This document shows, piece after piece, positions 8,484-15,994 of a stretch of DNA of 64,000 nt. Numbering within the stretch: the first letter of the stretch is position 1; each line of letters begins with the position of its first letter. Below the pieces are notes generated by a model, which saw only the letters and a list, made by a program, of their open reading frames with translations, did no database searches and was not told the DNA's origin. The position numbers and the translations under genes were made by a program. The DNA lies in NCBI RefSeq assembly GCF_011745665.1, contig NZ_CP050253.1:1525418-1589417 (forward strand), given 5' to 3'. The DNA is from Zophobihabitans entericus. GTDB lineage: Bacteria > Pseudomonadota > Gammaproteobacteria > Enterobacterales > Orbaceae.

Positions 8484-9428
8484 TTATTGATAATCTATGC
8501 TACCGAGAAAAGTTTGGCCTTTGCGTTGACAGCAGCTATAAGGTCGCCAAAGCGTCCATGCAAAATCACCGTCCATTGCCTCAAGATTTAAATTTGCACT
8601 TGGAAAAACACTACATGTATTCATCATTGTGGGCTTGAGTTCTTGCCACTTTCCTGTAGAAATATCGCCTTCAATCAACGCTCCAGCAGGGATATAACCC
8701 GGTTTGGGTTCTTTAAGCATAGGAGTGTAGATATGTGGTTGACCATATCGTGTGACGATATCGCCAGCTCGTTGAGCAACAACTGCCGCAGCTTTATAGT
8801 CATCTGACTGATGGACGAAACCACCACGCGGATAGACATTACCCCACATATTTCCTAAGAGTTGTTGTCCAACTTCGCGCATTCCGGGCATAAGTGCTTC
8901 GGGGTAAAACATTTCAGGTAAGTTGTACCGCCAGCCGATAAAATCGAATGTACTTAAAAAGAAAGGTTCAAACGCATCACTTGCACCAGAACAAACATAT
9001 CCGAATTGCTCCATGTATTCGTTGTACACCTCTGCTCCGGGGTGACCAATCACGTCTGCATTCTTGAATTTAGCAAGATTGTTTTCATGTTGTTCGTTTG
9101 TTGTGCCGTTATTACCAGCTTGAGATTCTGCCAAGATAGGGCTCATGAAGGAGACTTCTTTCCACGGGTTTTCACCAGTATTCGCGTAACTTGATACAAC
9201 AGCATCGGGTATGTAATGACGTACTTTTACCGATGTTTTGACTGAGCAACCATAGGGTGTGCATAGAAGCCAATAGCACAGCCCAACAATACGATAATCA
9301 ATACAGTCGGGTGAAATCGTAGAGGCTACAATTTCAGGTGTGCTTAAGGCATATGAATTGGTGGTGAAACCAGATGTTAAAGCTAAGCTGATTATTAAGG
9401 GACGCATGAGTCTGTTTAATTTAATCAT
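8484..9428 (-). CDS. ICE conjugation protein, TIGR03756 / PFL_4710 (TraU-like) family
   Basis: The start was set at the ATG at 9428 (MIKLNRLM), which follows AGGAG by five bases; the longer frame has no such signal. The product (about 314 residues) has a signal peptide, then many cysteines (CIDYRIVGLCYWLLCTPYGC, CSGASD, CSVFPS and a near-terminal SCC), as in TraU-like periplasmic proteins whose disulfides need a Dsb oxidase. It overlaps the end of the TIGR03757 gene by 8 bp. I infer a role in mating-pair stabilisation or channel assembly. Confidence 0.8.
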   Translation of the reverse strand: MIKLNRLMRPLIISLALTSGFTTNSYALSTPEIVASTISPDCIDYRIVGLCYWLLCTPYGCSVKTSVKVRHYIPDAVVSSYANTGENPWKEVSFMSPILAESQAGNNGTTNEQHENNLAKFKNADVIGHPGAEVYNEYMEQFGYVCSGASDAFEPFFLSTFDFIGWRYNLPEMFYPEALMPGMREVGQQLLGNMWGNVYPRGGFVHQSDDYKAAAVVAQRAGDIVTRYGQPHIYTPMLKEPKPGYIPAGALIEGDISTGKWQELKPTMMNTCSVFPSANLNLEAMDGDFAWTLWRPYSCCQRKGQTFLGSIDYQ

Positions 9429-9816
9429 GTGTACTCCTATACGTATTAATATCAGCAATAGCTTTTTGCACATCGGTTTCACCGTAGACGATATATTTCT
9501 TGTCAACGACAATGGCAGGGATTTTTGTCACTTGATAAGAGTAAGCATCAACAACGTTTTGTAGTGCTTGTCTTAACGTATTGTGAAAATTGGGTTGGTT
9601 TAATCGTTGTTTAACTATCGCGGCTGCATTGGTTGAGTAACCAGGCAAACCATGATTCAATTTACTTTGAATTTGTTCAGGTTCGTCCAATAAAATAAGA
9701 CGTGCATCAGCAGGAACATTCTTAAACTGATGTTTTGAGTCTGTGACCAGCCATATTTCAGCATGAGCCACATTGAAGCAAAATAATAAAACGAATAAAT
9801 ATAGATAGTTTCTCAC
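9421..9816 (-). CDS. ICE conjugation protein, TIGR03757 family
   Basis: This is an exported protein of about 131 residues with a short signal peptide ending near VAHA. The C-terminal thioredoxin-like segment reads KIPAIVVDKKYIVYGETDVQKA, typical of TIGR03757. I place the start at GTG (9816), seven bases after AGGAG; the TTG one codon earlier is too close. It is the first gene of the second transfer operon and lies 61 bp downstream of the element-wide promoter motif. Function within the transfer machinery is unknown. Confidence 0.78.
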   Translation of the reverse strand: MRNYLYLFVLLFCFNVAHAEIWLVTDSKHQFKNVPADARLILLDEPEQIQSKLNHGLPGYSTNAAAIVKQRLNQPNFHNTLRQALQNVVDAYSYQVTKIPAIVVDKKYIVYGETDVQKAIADINTYRSTHD

Positions 9817-9876
9817 CAACCAACTCCTGTGTGTTCGGAACGATAGGTGAGATTAAATAGGATTTAGGGTTTGTAG

Positions 9877-9911
9877 TCAGAATAAATGCAGATTTACTGT
9901 TGTCTGATTTC
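9877..9911 (-). promoter_or_regulatory. ICE-wide promoter motif, copy 1 (TIGR03757 operon)
   Basis: In minus-strand reading the 35-bp element has GAAATCAGACA, five variable bases, then AAATCTGCATTTATTCTGA. CAGACA and TATTCT, 16 bp apart, can act as -35 and -10. The same element, with identical internal spacing, lies 56 bp before the RAQPRD gene and 62 bp before the integrase. Confidence 0.7.
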
Positions 9912-10013
9912 TTTTACTAACATAAACAACCAGATAATGGATATGAAATGGTTAAAATATAACGAAAAAAAAGTTTAGAGAGAAAGATGATAGGGAATAA
10001 ATAGTGTAAAAAC

Positions 10014-10298
10014 TTATCCCCGATAAGGTAGTTCATTTTTATGTAAAACAGCTACAAATTCAATAGAGTCATTTTGCAGTTGAAAATAGATAACATGACT
10101 ACGAACTGGAAAACGGTAAACAGGCTCATCTGGAAGGTGTTTAATTGCAATATAAGGGTTTTCAGCAAGTAAGAGAAATTTATCTTTTAATAACTGAATA
10201 TAATCTTTGGCCTGTTTTGTACCCCATTCTAAAATAGAGTAGTCGTAAATATCGAGTAATTGGAATTCTACTCGAGTAGATATTATTAATTTAAGCAT
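10014..10298 (-). CDS. RelE/ParE-family toxin
   Basis: This 94-residue protein has the ParE/RelE fold pattern: an N-terminal strand, two helices (ILEWGTKQAKDYIQLLKDKFLLLAENP) and the C-terminal strands YRFPVRSHVIYFQ and IEFVAVLHKNELPYRG. It follows the antitoxin gene by 3 bp. ParE members poison gyrase and RelE members cleave mRNA; the sequence looks closer to ParE, but I cannot decide. It probably stabilises the ICE by post-segregational killing. Confidence 0.85.
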   Translation of the reverse strand: MLKLIISTRVEFQLLDIYDYSILEWGTKQAKDYIQLLKDKFLLLAENPYIAIKHLPDEPVYRFPVRSHVIYFQLQNDSIEFVAVLHKNELPYRG

Positions 10299-10301
10299 GG
10301 A

Positions 10302-10559
10302 TTATTTACTTAATATTTTATCAAATATAGCTGTACCTTCTGAGTATCTACCAGCTTTGATGTCTTCTTGTCCCAATTTAATTTGTTGTGCTTCATAGGC
10401 TGCTTTGAGCTTTTCTATAGAATCATACTGTTCAGCAGAGATCATCACCATCACTGGTTTACCATTCTTTGTGACTTGAATTGGGGTTGATTGTGCTTTG
10501 ATAATTGCTTCGCCAAAATGAGTTTTGGCATTGAAAGCTGTCATCGTTTCAATGGTCAT
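10302..10559 (-). CDS. Phd/YefM-type antitoxin
   Basis: This 85-residue protein carries the Phd/YefM DNA-binding half (TAFNAKTHFGEAIIKAQSTPIQVTKNGKPVMVMI). Its acidic, flexible C-terminus would wrap the toxin encoded next to it. AAGGAG precedes the ATG. The AT-rich palindrome-like stretch upstream (10575-10605, repeated TTAATTAA units) is a plausible autoregulatory operator. Confidence 0.85.
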   Translation of the reverse strand: MTIETMTAFNAKTHFGEAIIKAQSTPIQVTKNGKPVMVMISAEQYDSIEKLKAAYEAQQIKLGQEDIKAGRYSEGTAIFDKILSK

Positions 10560-10637
10560 AATATACTCCTTTTTTGATCAGATTAATTAAATTAATTAAT
10601 TTAACCAAATTGTATCTTTTTAGACACGTAATGACAA

Positions 10638-10690
10638 CAACTAAGTTGCTTCAGTTAGTTGTTTATTGACGAAAGTCCGAAATCGGACTT
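10638..10690. promoter_or_regulatory. Two inverted repeats upstream of the 10750-11604 operon
   Basis: CAACTAA (10638-10644) pairs with TTAGTTG (10655-10661). Just downstream, AAGTCCGA-AA-TCGGACTT (10673-10690) is a perfect 8-bp palindrome. Both lie 60-110 bp before the first gene of an operon whose second gene encodes an HTH protein, the usual layout for autorepression. Confidence 0.6.
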
Positions 10691-10749
10691 ATTATTCATT
10701 AAAAGTTTGGGAATTGTTCCAGACAACTTCATTAAGGGAGCAAAATTAA

Positions 10750-11172
10750 ATGGATATTTTGGCACATAATAAAGAGTTTCTTTGGGGTGGTGTACGTAAA
10801 GCCTGGATTGTTGTCAAAGACAAAAAGGTACTGGACATTATTCTCATGGATAATGATATTTATTTGGATAAAATTCCTAGTTGGGTTAAAGCTATTTATG
10901 ATCAATATCCTGCTATATTTTGTGTAGGAAAAGAAAATTGTACCTTTAATTTAAGTGAAATTAAAAAAATAGCAATTGAGGCTGGTCATCCTGAATTTGG
11001 CCCACGAGGCGGTAAAATTTCTCCTACTTCCATTTTATCCGAAGCAATGGATATTTACGAAGCTGAAAAAAAAGTGCAGTTTCTTAAACATCGAGAAAAA
11101 TCAAAATCATATTTAGCAAAATTGGGTAAGGTCATATCATGTAACTGTGACGCACAAAATGTATATTATTGA
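10750..11172 (+). CDS. Hypothetical protein in operon with Aca2-like regulator; candidate anti-CRISPR
   Basis: This 140-residue protein is preceded by GGGAG nine bases before the ATG. I recognise no family. It has a strand-rich N-terminal half (RKAWIVVKDKKVLDIILMDNDIY), a segment with two cysteines (AIFCVGKENC) and a charged helical C-terminus. It is followed at 12 bp by an HTH gene of the size and architecture of Aca2-type regulators and preceded by palindromic operators. Small unknown gene plus aca in a mobile element is the classic anti-CRISPR layout, but antitoxin- or ICE-specific roles are equally open. Confidence 0.5.
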   Translation: MDILAHNKEFLWGGVRKAWIVVKDKKVLDIILMDNDIYLDKIPSWVKAIYDQYPAIFCVGKENCTFNLSEIKKIAIEAGHPEFGPRGGKISPTSILSEAMDIYEAEKKVQFLKHREKSKSYLAKLGKVISCNCDAQNVYY

Positions 11173-11184
11173 TTGGATTTAAAA

Positions 11185-11604
11185 ATGATATTGAGTAAAG
11201 CAGAATTTAAAACGTTAAGAGAAGCGTTAGGCTTATCTATACAAGATTTGGCTAGGTGGGCAAAAGTAGATGAAAGGAGTGTTCGCCGTTGGGAAAGCTT
11301 TTCTGAGCAAAATATGCCTCCTAAGCAAGTTGCTCTAAATTTATTAAAGTTAGAGGCAGATATCAATTTTGTCGCAGAACAGGGCTTAATTATGGCACGA
11401 GAAAAGTACACGGAGCATACTGAACTGGAGAAAATCGTTTTAATTCGCTATAAAACCAATGAAGAACTTTGGCATGCTAAACCTGATATGAATGGATTAC
11501 CGACAACAACACATGCAGTCTTACTATTTAAAACAATGAATTTATTAAAAAATGCTGGTTTTGATGTAGTCATTGAGTACTTCGATAGCACACACTATTT
11601 TTAG
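11185..11604 (+). CDS. HTH regulator, Aca2/YdiL (DUF1870)-like
   Basis: This is a protein of about 139 residues. The N-terminal helix-turn-helix reads LREALGLSIQDLARWAKVDERSVRRWE, close in layout to DUF1870/Aca2 proteins. A helix (LLKLEADINFVAEQGL) and a C-terminal dimerisation-type part with IRYKTNEELWHAKP and HAVLLFKTMNLLKNAGFDVVIEYFD follow. I chose the ATG at 11185; an in-frame TTG at 11173 is possible. By analogy it represses its own operon through the palindromes at 10638-10690. Assignment to Aca2 is by architecture only. Confidence 0.6.
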   Translation: MILSKAEFKTLREALGLSIQDLARWAKVDERSVRRWESFSEQNMPPKQVALNLLKLEADINFVAEQGLIMAREKYTEHTELEKIVLIRYKTNEELWHAKPDMNGLPTTTHAVLLFKTMNLLKNAGFDVVIEYFDSTHYF

Positions 11605-11819
11605 CGAATAAGAGAGAAGATGTGCTTGAACAGGTCGGTCTGACACTCAAATATGAATATAGCTCTTAAGTTATCCTGTTTCTCGAATAACCAAAGTTCT
11701 TGCTCAATGAGCAATACTACATAGCTATTCTCTGAACAGTGTTCAATAGAATCATTTTCCTCATCAAGCAATAGATGAATAGTTTTACCATAGGCATTAA
11801 TCGTTATCATGACAAACAT
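11601..11819 (-). CDS. Small hypothetical protein
   Basis: A 72-residue ORF convergent with the HTH gene and overlapping its stop by 4 bp. Composition looks protein-like (YVVLLIEQELWLFEKQDNLRAIFIFE), but there is no clear ribosome-binding site before either ATG (11819 or 11810). Family unknown. It may be a genuine small ICE gene; I keep it at low confidence. Confidence 0.35.
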   Translation of the reverse strand: MFVMITINAYGKTIHLLLDEENDSIEHCSENSYVVLLIEQELWLFEKQDNLRAIFIFECQTDLFKHIFSLIR

Positions 11820-11929
11820 ATTAAATACATTTTATTAACGCTATGTAATTTAATGTGCAATCTGCGATAAACATCGTAATAATACTTAATTGGTTACATT
11901 GTGTTTTTCTTTTAGTTTGTAGTGGATAA

Positions 11930-12034
11930 ATGAATATAAATTATTTTATTAATCAGGTTATTAAACTGACAGGTCTGTTTGCAGATAACGAATACGATAA
12001 TTCGTTGAGAAAAGCCTTACCTAATTTTGAATAA
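11930..12034 (+). CDS. Possible 34-residue small protein before the hairpin array
   Basis: ATG at 11930 follows TGGA by a few bases, and the ORF (starts MNINYFINQVIKLTG, ends PNFE) stops two bases before a strong terminator hairpin. The terminator directly after the stop codon makes translation plausible. The N-terminal half is hydrophobic and the tail is charged. No family recognised. It could be a small toxin-like or accessory peptide, or a fortuitous ORF. Confidence 0.3.
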   Translation: MNINYFINQVIKLTGLFADNEYDNSLRKALPNFE

Positions 12035-12035
12035 G

Positions 12036-12063
12036 AAAAAAGATACTCTTACAAGTATCTTTT
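12036..12063. terminator. Terminator hairpin flanking the repeat array, left
   Basis: AAAAGATACT-CTTAC-AAGTATCTTTT forms a 10-bp stem with T-tracts on both strands. It can end the small ORF transcript (+) and also any minus-strand transcript of the array. Confidence 0.65.
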
Positions 12064-12108
12064 CCCCCCCTTAATTACTCAAGAAGTAATTAATAATTTT
12101 AAAACAAT

Positions 12109-12324
12109 AGAAGCTGCCACTTATTCAGTGGTAAAAGATCAAGCATCCTACATGTTTTCTAAGCCGCCTATTCGGCGGTTAATTTACAACAAACATCATA
12201 CTTTCTAAGCTATCTATGAAAGATAACGTATATAGAAAAAGACTCATGTTTTCTAAGCCACTTATTCAGTGGTTAAGTATAGAATAAGACTTATATTTTC
12301 TAAGCTACTTGTTCAGTAGTTAAT
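12109..12324 (-). repeat. Five type I-F CRISPR-repeat-like hairpins, 47-bp period
   Basis: Units of 28 bp begin at 12109, 12156, 12202, 12250 and 12297 (plus strand), spaced 47, 46, 48 and 47 bp. Read on the minus strand, units 2, 4 and 5 match the I-F repeat plan: TTAAC start, 5-bp stem, 5-nt loop GAA(T/C)A, closing G, then the 3' handle CTTAGAAA. Stems differ but stay paired: CCGCC/GGCGG, CCACT/AGTGG, CTACT/AGTAG. Unit 3 keeps the handle with a shifted stem; unit 1 keeps the stem but lost the handle. Gaps are only 18-20 nt, and two of them resemble each other. No cas gene is in the window. Confidence 0.75.
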
Positions 12325-12428
12325 TTAAAAAGTATGGATATATAATAATCTATTTTAGTATGTTTTTTAAACAATTAAAGGGTGATTGAGATAAATTTAG
12401 TTATTCAAATATTATCAATTTATTTATG

Positions 12429-12457
12429 TAAAAAGATACTTTTTCAAGTATCTTTTC
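12429..12457. terminator. Terminator hairpin flanking the repeat array, right
   Basis: AAAAGATACT-TTTTC-AAGTATCTTTT has almost the same stem as the hairpin at 12036. On the minus strand it ends in TTTTT and can terminate the dsbA-like operon. Confidence 0.6.
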
Positions 12458-12489
12458 TCTCTTTTAAAATAGCACATCTTAATCAATAA

Positions 12490-13140
12490 TTACTCTTTCA
12501 ACACCACATAATCAATCGCTGACAATAATTCTTCATCAGAAGCCAAACCACTTAACACAATAGATTTTTGAGTCTGGTTATCAATAATCTTTAAACTAGG
12601 TGTAGCCGTGATCCCCTCTTGATTGCCTTTAGCAAGCTGCTCTTGAATATAAGCATTGGCTTGTTCAGATTGAATACAAGCTTCTATCTTCTCTTTTTCA
12701 TCTGCGAGAAACTCAGGAATGGCATTTGCTGGACGTTCATAAAGTTGTTCCACCGTTTGCCAAAAGACATTATTACCTGCGACCTCTCCAGCACACTGAG
12801 CAATTAACGCTTTTTGAATCGCTACTGGTTCATGTATGGCAAGTGGAAAGTGATGCCATTGAAGGTTTACATCAGCATTCTGATTGATCCAATTTTTAAG
12901 CGGTTGAAAATATGCCTGACAACCAGGACACTCTAAATCTGCATATTCTACGACTGTAAATCGAGCATTCTTGTCGCCATAAATCCAAGGTGGAGTATGC
13001 GACTGCTTTTCTTTATTGGTTGCCACCAAAAATAAGGTTAACATAAAGACGAACACAATAAAAAGCATGGCAGGGATAAAGTACGTTACTCTTCTTTTGG
13101 AGACTTTAAATTGTCCCAAACTTTGATTAAATTTTTTCAT
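12490..13140 (-). CDS. DsbA-like membrane-anchored thiol:disulfide oxidoreductase
   Basis: This protein (about 216 residues) has one N-terminal membrane segment (about 20-40) and a periplasmic thioredoxin fold with active site CPGC (C71-C74) in YADLECPGCQAY. The cis-proline loop is TATPSLKI. It probably introduces disulfides into the cysteine-rich transfer proteins of this ICE. It is the last gene of the first transfer operon and overlaps the TraC-like gene. I prefer the second ATG (13140), nine bases after AGGAG. A Dsb protein at this position is standard in the family. Confidence 0.85.
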   Translation of the reverse strand: MKKFNQSLGQFKVSKRRVTYFIPAMLFIVFVFMLTLFLVATNKEKQSHTPPWIYGDKNARFTVVEYADLECPGCQAYFQPLKNWINQNADVNLQWHHFPLAIHEPVAIQKALIAQCAGEVAGNNVFWQTVEQLYERPANAIPEFLADEKEKIEACIQSEQANAYIQEQLAKGNQEGITATPSLKIIDNQTQKSIVLSGLASDEELLSAIDYVVLKE

Positions 13141-15994
13141 GTTCATAAACTCCTATTGGTTCAATGCCTCTTTTTGCATCAATCTTTTCTGCTACTTTTA
13201 TGGCAGCATCAAGCTCGGATATATTAAATTCTTGCATCAGTTGGAAACGCTCGTTCTTTTCTTCAGGTTCTGTCATGGCTAATGCTAAGTACAAACTAGG
13301 GGGAACAGCACGAAACAGTAACTCCATAGACTTGGACAAAACCACGCCTTCCGTGTATTTTCCAGCTTCTTTACGAGCTGAGAGCATCAAGGCTTTTTGG
13401 GCGTTATTGAGTTTCCTGAATCGTGAGATTTTCTCAATCTCATCAGGAGGCATGGACAGGCAAATCCACCATTCGATCATGTTCAACATGACTTCAGCAG
13501 TTTCGGGAAAATCGTCCATATTCTGTGTAGCCAGCCAAAACCAAGCCCCGAGTTTTCGCCACATCTTAGTGATTTTCACAACATAGGGAGCAAGAAGGGG
13601 GTTTTTGGTGATGATATGCCCCTCGTCAGTCACATTAATAATCGGTCTACCTAAAAACTGATCTCGTTCTGCAATATTATTGACTGTATTGATCAAGGAA
13701 ATATAAGCAATCGACAGTTGTGCGTTATAGCCTTCACGCGCAAATGTTGCTAAATCGACAATCGTAACGTCCGCTTCGGGCCATGGCGTACCGGCACGGT
13801 TAAACATGTCACCGTCCACACCTTGACAGAACATGTCCATTGCATCTGCCATTTCAAGCAATCTGTTACGTCTGATTTCGGGGAGATTGTCATCTAAACC
13901 TCTATTCCTTAGAGCATTGCGAATATCTTCTGTTAAAACTGGTTTATTGTTTTTATGACATAGTGTTGCTGCATCGATGATGCAAGAACGGATTAGACTA
14001 CGATCTGCACGAGTCATACGTGCTTCTTCTTTTTCTTCACCACCTGTAATCATCATTCTGGCCGTGATTTCAAGTTCGCCAAGCACATCACGCTGCTCAT
14101 CTTGTGTGTCGTTTTGGCTCTCTTCTAAGGCATCTGCATCAATGGTTTGTACATTACTCGGATTTTCAACTAAGCGTAGTGCATCAGCAAAGGGCGCAAG
14201 GCTGACATTGGAACCAGGAGAGAGTCTGATACGATTAACGGTTAACCCTAGCTTTTTAGCAAATTCACCAAACAAGCCAAAGCTATTGCCAGCTTCAACA
14301 ATAAAGAGCCTTGGTCTGTATATAGCAGTGACTTGGTTAAGAATATTATTCAAAGTTGCGGATTTACCCGAACCTGTTGGCCCGAACAAGAATAAGTGGG
14401 CGTTCATCTGCCTATCTAATCTGTTTAATGGATCAAAAGTTATCGTACCGCCCCCACGGTTAAAGAACGTAATACCGGGGTGTCCTGTACCTTGGTTACG
14501 CCCCCACACAGGTGCAAGATTGGCTGCGTGTTGGGCGAACATAAGCTGTGTATACCACTGCTTTTTATCTCGATTAGGGTTATAAACACAAGGTAGCCAT
14601 CTTAAATAACTATTAAGCGGAGCAACCTCATCTTCTTCTCGAACAGGTTGCAAACCAGCACCCAACATCACATTACATAAATGCAAATCTCGTGCATTCA
14701 GCTCTTCCTGATTTTGACCGCGAAGGTAGAAGGCGATAGAACCGCGATAAAGTTTATGCGAACTACCAATAAGGGATCGGGCTTCTTGCACATCTTGCCG
14801 TGTTTGTTGGGAAGCCAAAGTATCGCCAACGGCTTTTTTTGCGAGATAATTAAGATGGGTTTCTAAGATATCTTGAGGCGTTACAACAATGGTAATACAT
14901 AGAGTTGTATCTTCAGGCATTTGATCAAAGAGTGAGTTAATTGCATCTCCCCCTTTGCTGGTCTCCCCTGTTAAATGTCCGATTGCTGGAGGGGTACGCA
15001 ACCGGTCAAGCACAATCACCCGATGCGGTGCATCATTAAAGTACCACTGTTTGTCCTTTGTCTTTGGCTGACTGAAGAACAATCGTTGTGAAAAATCAAT
15101 CCCACTGGCTAACTCAATTTCACCTTCTTCAGTTTCTTCAGGATATTTAGTCAACTCAAAAAACTTACGTTTGTCTTCTGGTTTATCACCTAATAAAGTC
15201 GGGTATGGATTAAACCAGCGAACAAGCCAATCGTGTATGTCAGCAGCTTGCATACGCTTGGCTTTAATGCCAGCATTGGCTAGTCCGCCACTTAGACGGT
15301 CACACACTATGGTTAATGCCTGTTCCGCAGTCATATTACGTGGTGCGGTTTTTTGATGACGATAAACCACCAGACGCACTCGTCTGGTTTGTCCGCGCCA
15401 CGGTAAGCGAGTAACTGTGGTGTCTTCAAAAAGCCCACCAGCCTTGGCAACTGAATGTAAATGATGTTGAAAAAATCGTTGGTAAAACTCAGTAAAAGCG
15501 GAACCTTTGGCACGAGGATGAATATAGTTGTTTAGCGTCTCAATATAATGATCAAAATTACTCTCATCTTGTGCATATAGTTGAATCACCCACGGCTGAT
15601 CCTCATCTTCATCAAAGCTGTCTTGTAAAGTGTTTTCCAGTGCATCACGTACTGTTTCTAGCCAGCTTGCTTCACGTCCTTCAGTGCCAATCGGTACTAA
15701 CTCAAAAAAAGCTGCGACTGATTGCCCATCATCAAGCAGCATCATTTTTGATTCAGGTAAATACTCTACCCAAGGTAGTAAATCTACGAATGATGGCGAA
15801 ACTTCGTAGAGTGCAGTCTCATCAGATAAAGTTGCACGCTTTTTTGTTGTTCTTCCTTGGCTCGTCTGCGGAGTGATACCGTGCTCTTGTAATCGTGTGA
15901 CATGCTTCTGCCAAGCATCTGTCTGTGTTTGCGATAAATCGTTTTTCTTTGCATCTTTATTTCCTCTAAATTTGGCTAAGATATTTTTAATCAT
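13127..15994 (-). CDS. traC: TraC/VirB4-like conjugation ATPase (PFL_4706 family)
   Basis: This 955-residue cytoplasmic ATPase energises the transfer apparatus. It has a Walker A FGPTGSGKSATL near residue 535 and a Walker-B-like TIVDLATF further on. Conserved C-terminal motifs include TDEGH and ATQNMDDFP. The ATG at 15994 overlaps the TGA of the preceding lipoprotein gene. Length and neighbours match the TIGR03744/PFL_4706 ATPase of G-type systems. Confidence 0.9.
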   Translation of the reverse strand: MIKNILAKFRGNKDAKKNDLSQTQTDAWQKHVTRLQEHGITPQTSQGRTTKKRATLSDETALYEVSPSFVDLLPWVEYLPESKMMLLDDGQSVAAFFELVPIGTEGREASWLETVRDALENTLQDSFDEDEDQPWVIQLYAQDESNFDHYIETLNNYIHPRAKGSAFTEFYQRFFQHHLHSVAKAGGLFEDTTVTRLPWRGQTRRVRLVVYRHQKTAPRNMTAEQALTIVCDRLSGGLANAGIKAKRMQAADIHDWLVRWFNPYPTLLGDKPEDKRKFFELTKYPEETEEGEIELASGIDFSQRLFFSQPKTKDKQWYFNDAPHRVIVLDRLRTPPAIGHLTGETSKGGDAINSLFDQMPEDTTLCITIVVTPQDILETHLNYLAKKAVGDTLASQQTRQDVQEARSLIGSSHKLYRGSIAFYLRGQNQEELNARDLHLCNVMLGAGLQPVREEDEVAPLNSYLRWLPCVYNPNRDKKQWYTQLMFAQHAANLAPVWGRNQGTGHPGITFFNRGGGTITFDPLNRLDRQMNAHLFLFGPTGSGKSATLNNILNQVTAIYRPRLFIVEAGNSFGLFGEFAKKLGLTVNRIRLSPGSNVSLAPFADALRLVENPSNVQTIDADALEESQNDTQDEQRDVLGELEITARMMITGGEEKEEARMTRADRSLIRSCIIDAATLCHKNNKPVLTEDIRNALRNRGLDDNLPEIRRNRLLEMADAMDMFCQGVDGDMFNRAGTPWPEADVTIVDLATFAREGYNAQLSIAYISLINTVNNIAERDQFLGRPIINVTDEGHIITKNPLLAPYVVKITKMWRKLGAWFWLATQNMDDFPETAEVMLNMIEWWICLSMPPDEIEKISRFRKLNNAQKALMLSARKEAGKYTEGVVLSKSMELLFRAVPPSLYLALAMTEPEEKNERFQLMQEFNISELDAAIKVAEKIDAKRGIEPIGVYEHEKI

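Noticed and set aside
12109-12324. Functional type I-F CRISPR array
   Set aside because: Gaps are 18-20 nt, not 32; units vary too much, two gaps resemble each other, and no cas or leader sequence is nearby. The repeat-mimic reading fits better.
12109-12324. Integron attC array or ordinary REP elements
   Set aside because: No paired GTTRRRY/RYYYAAC core geometry and no gene cassettes between units; the CTTAGAAA handle next to a 5-bp stem/5-nt loop is specific to I-F-type repeats.
13977-14585. 202-residue plus-strand ORF
   Set aside because: It lies wholly antisense to the well-supported TraC-like ATPase, with Ser/Arg-rich shadow composition and no start signal.
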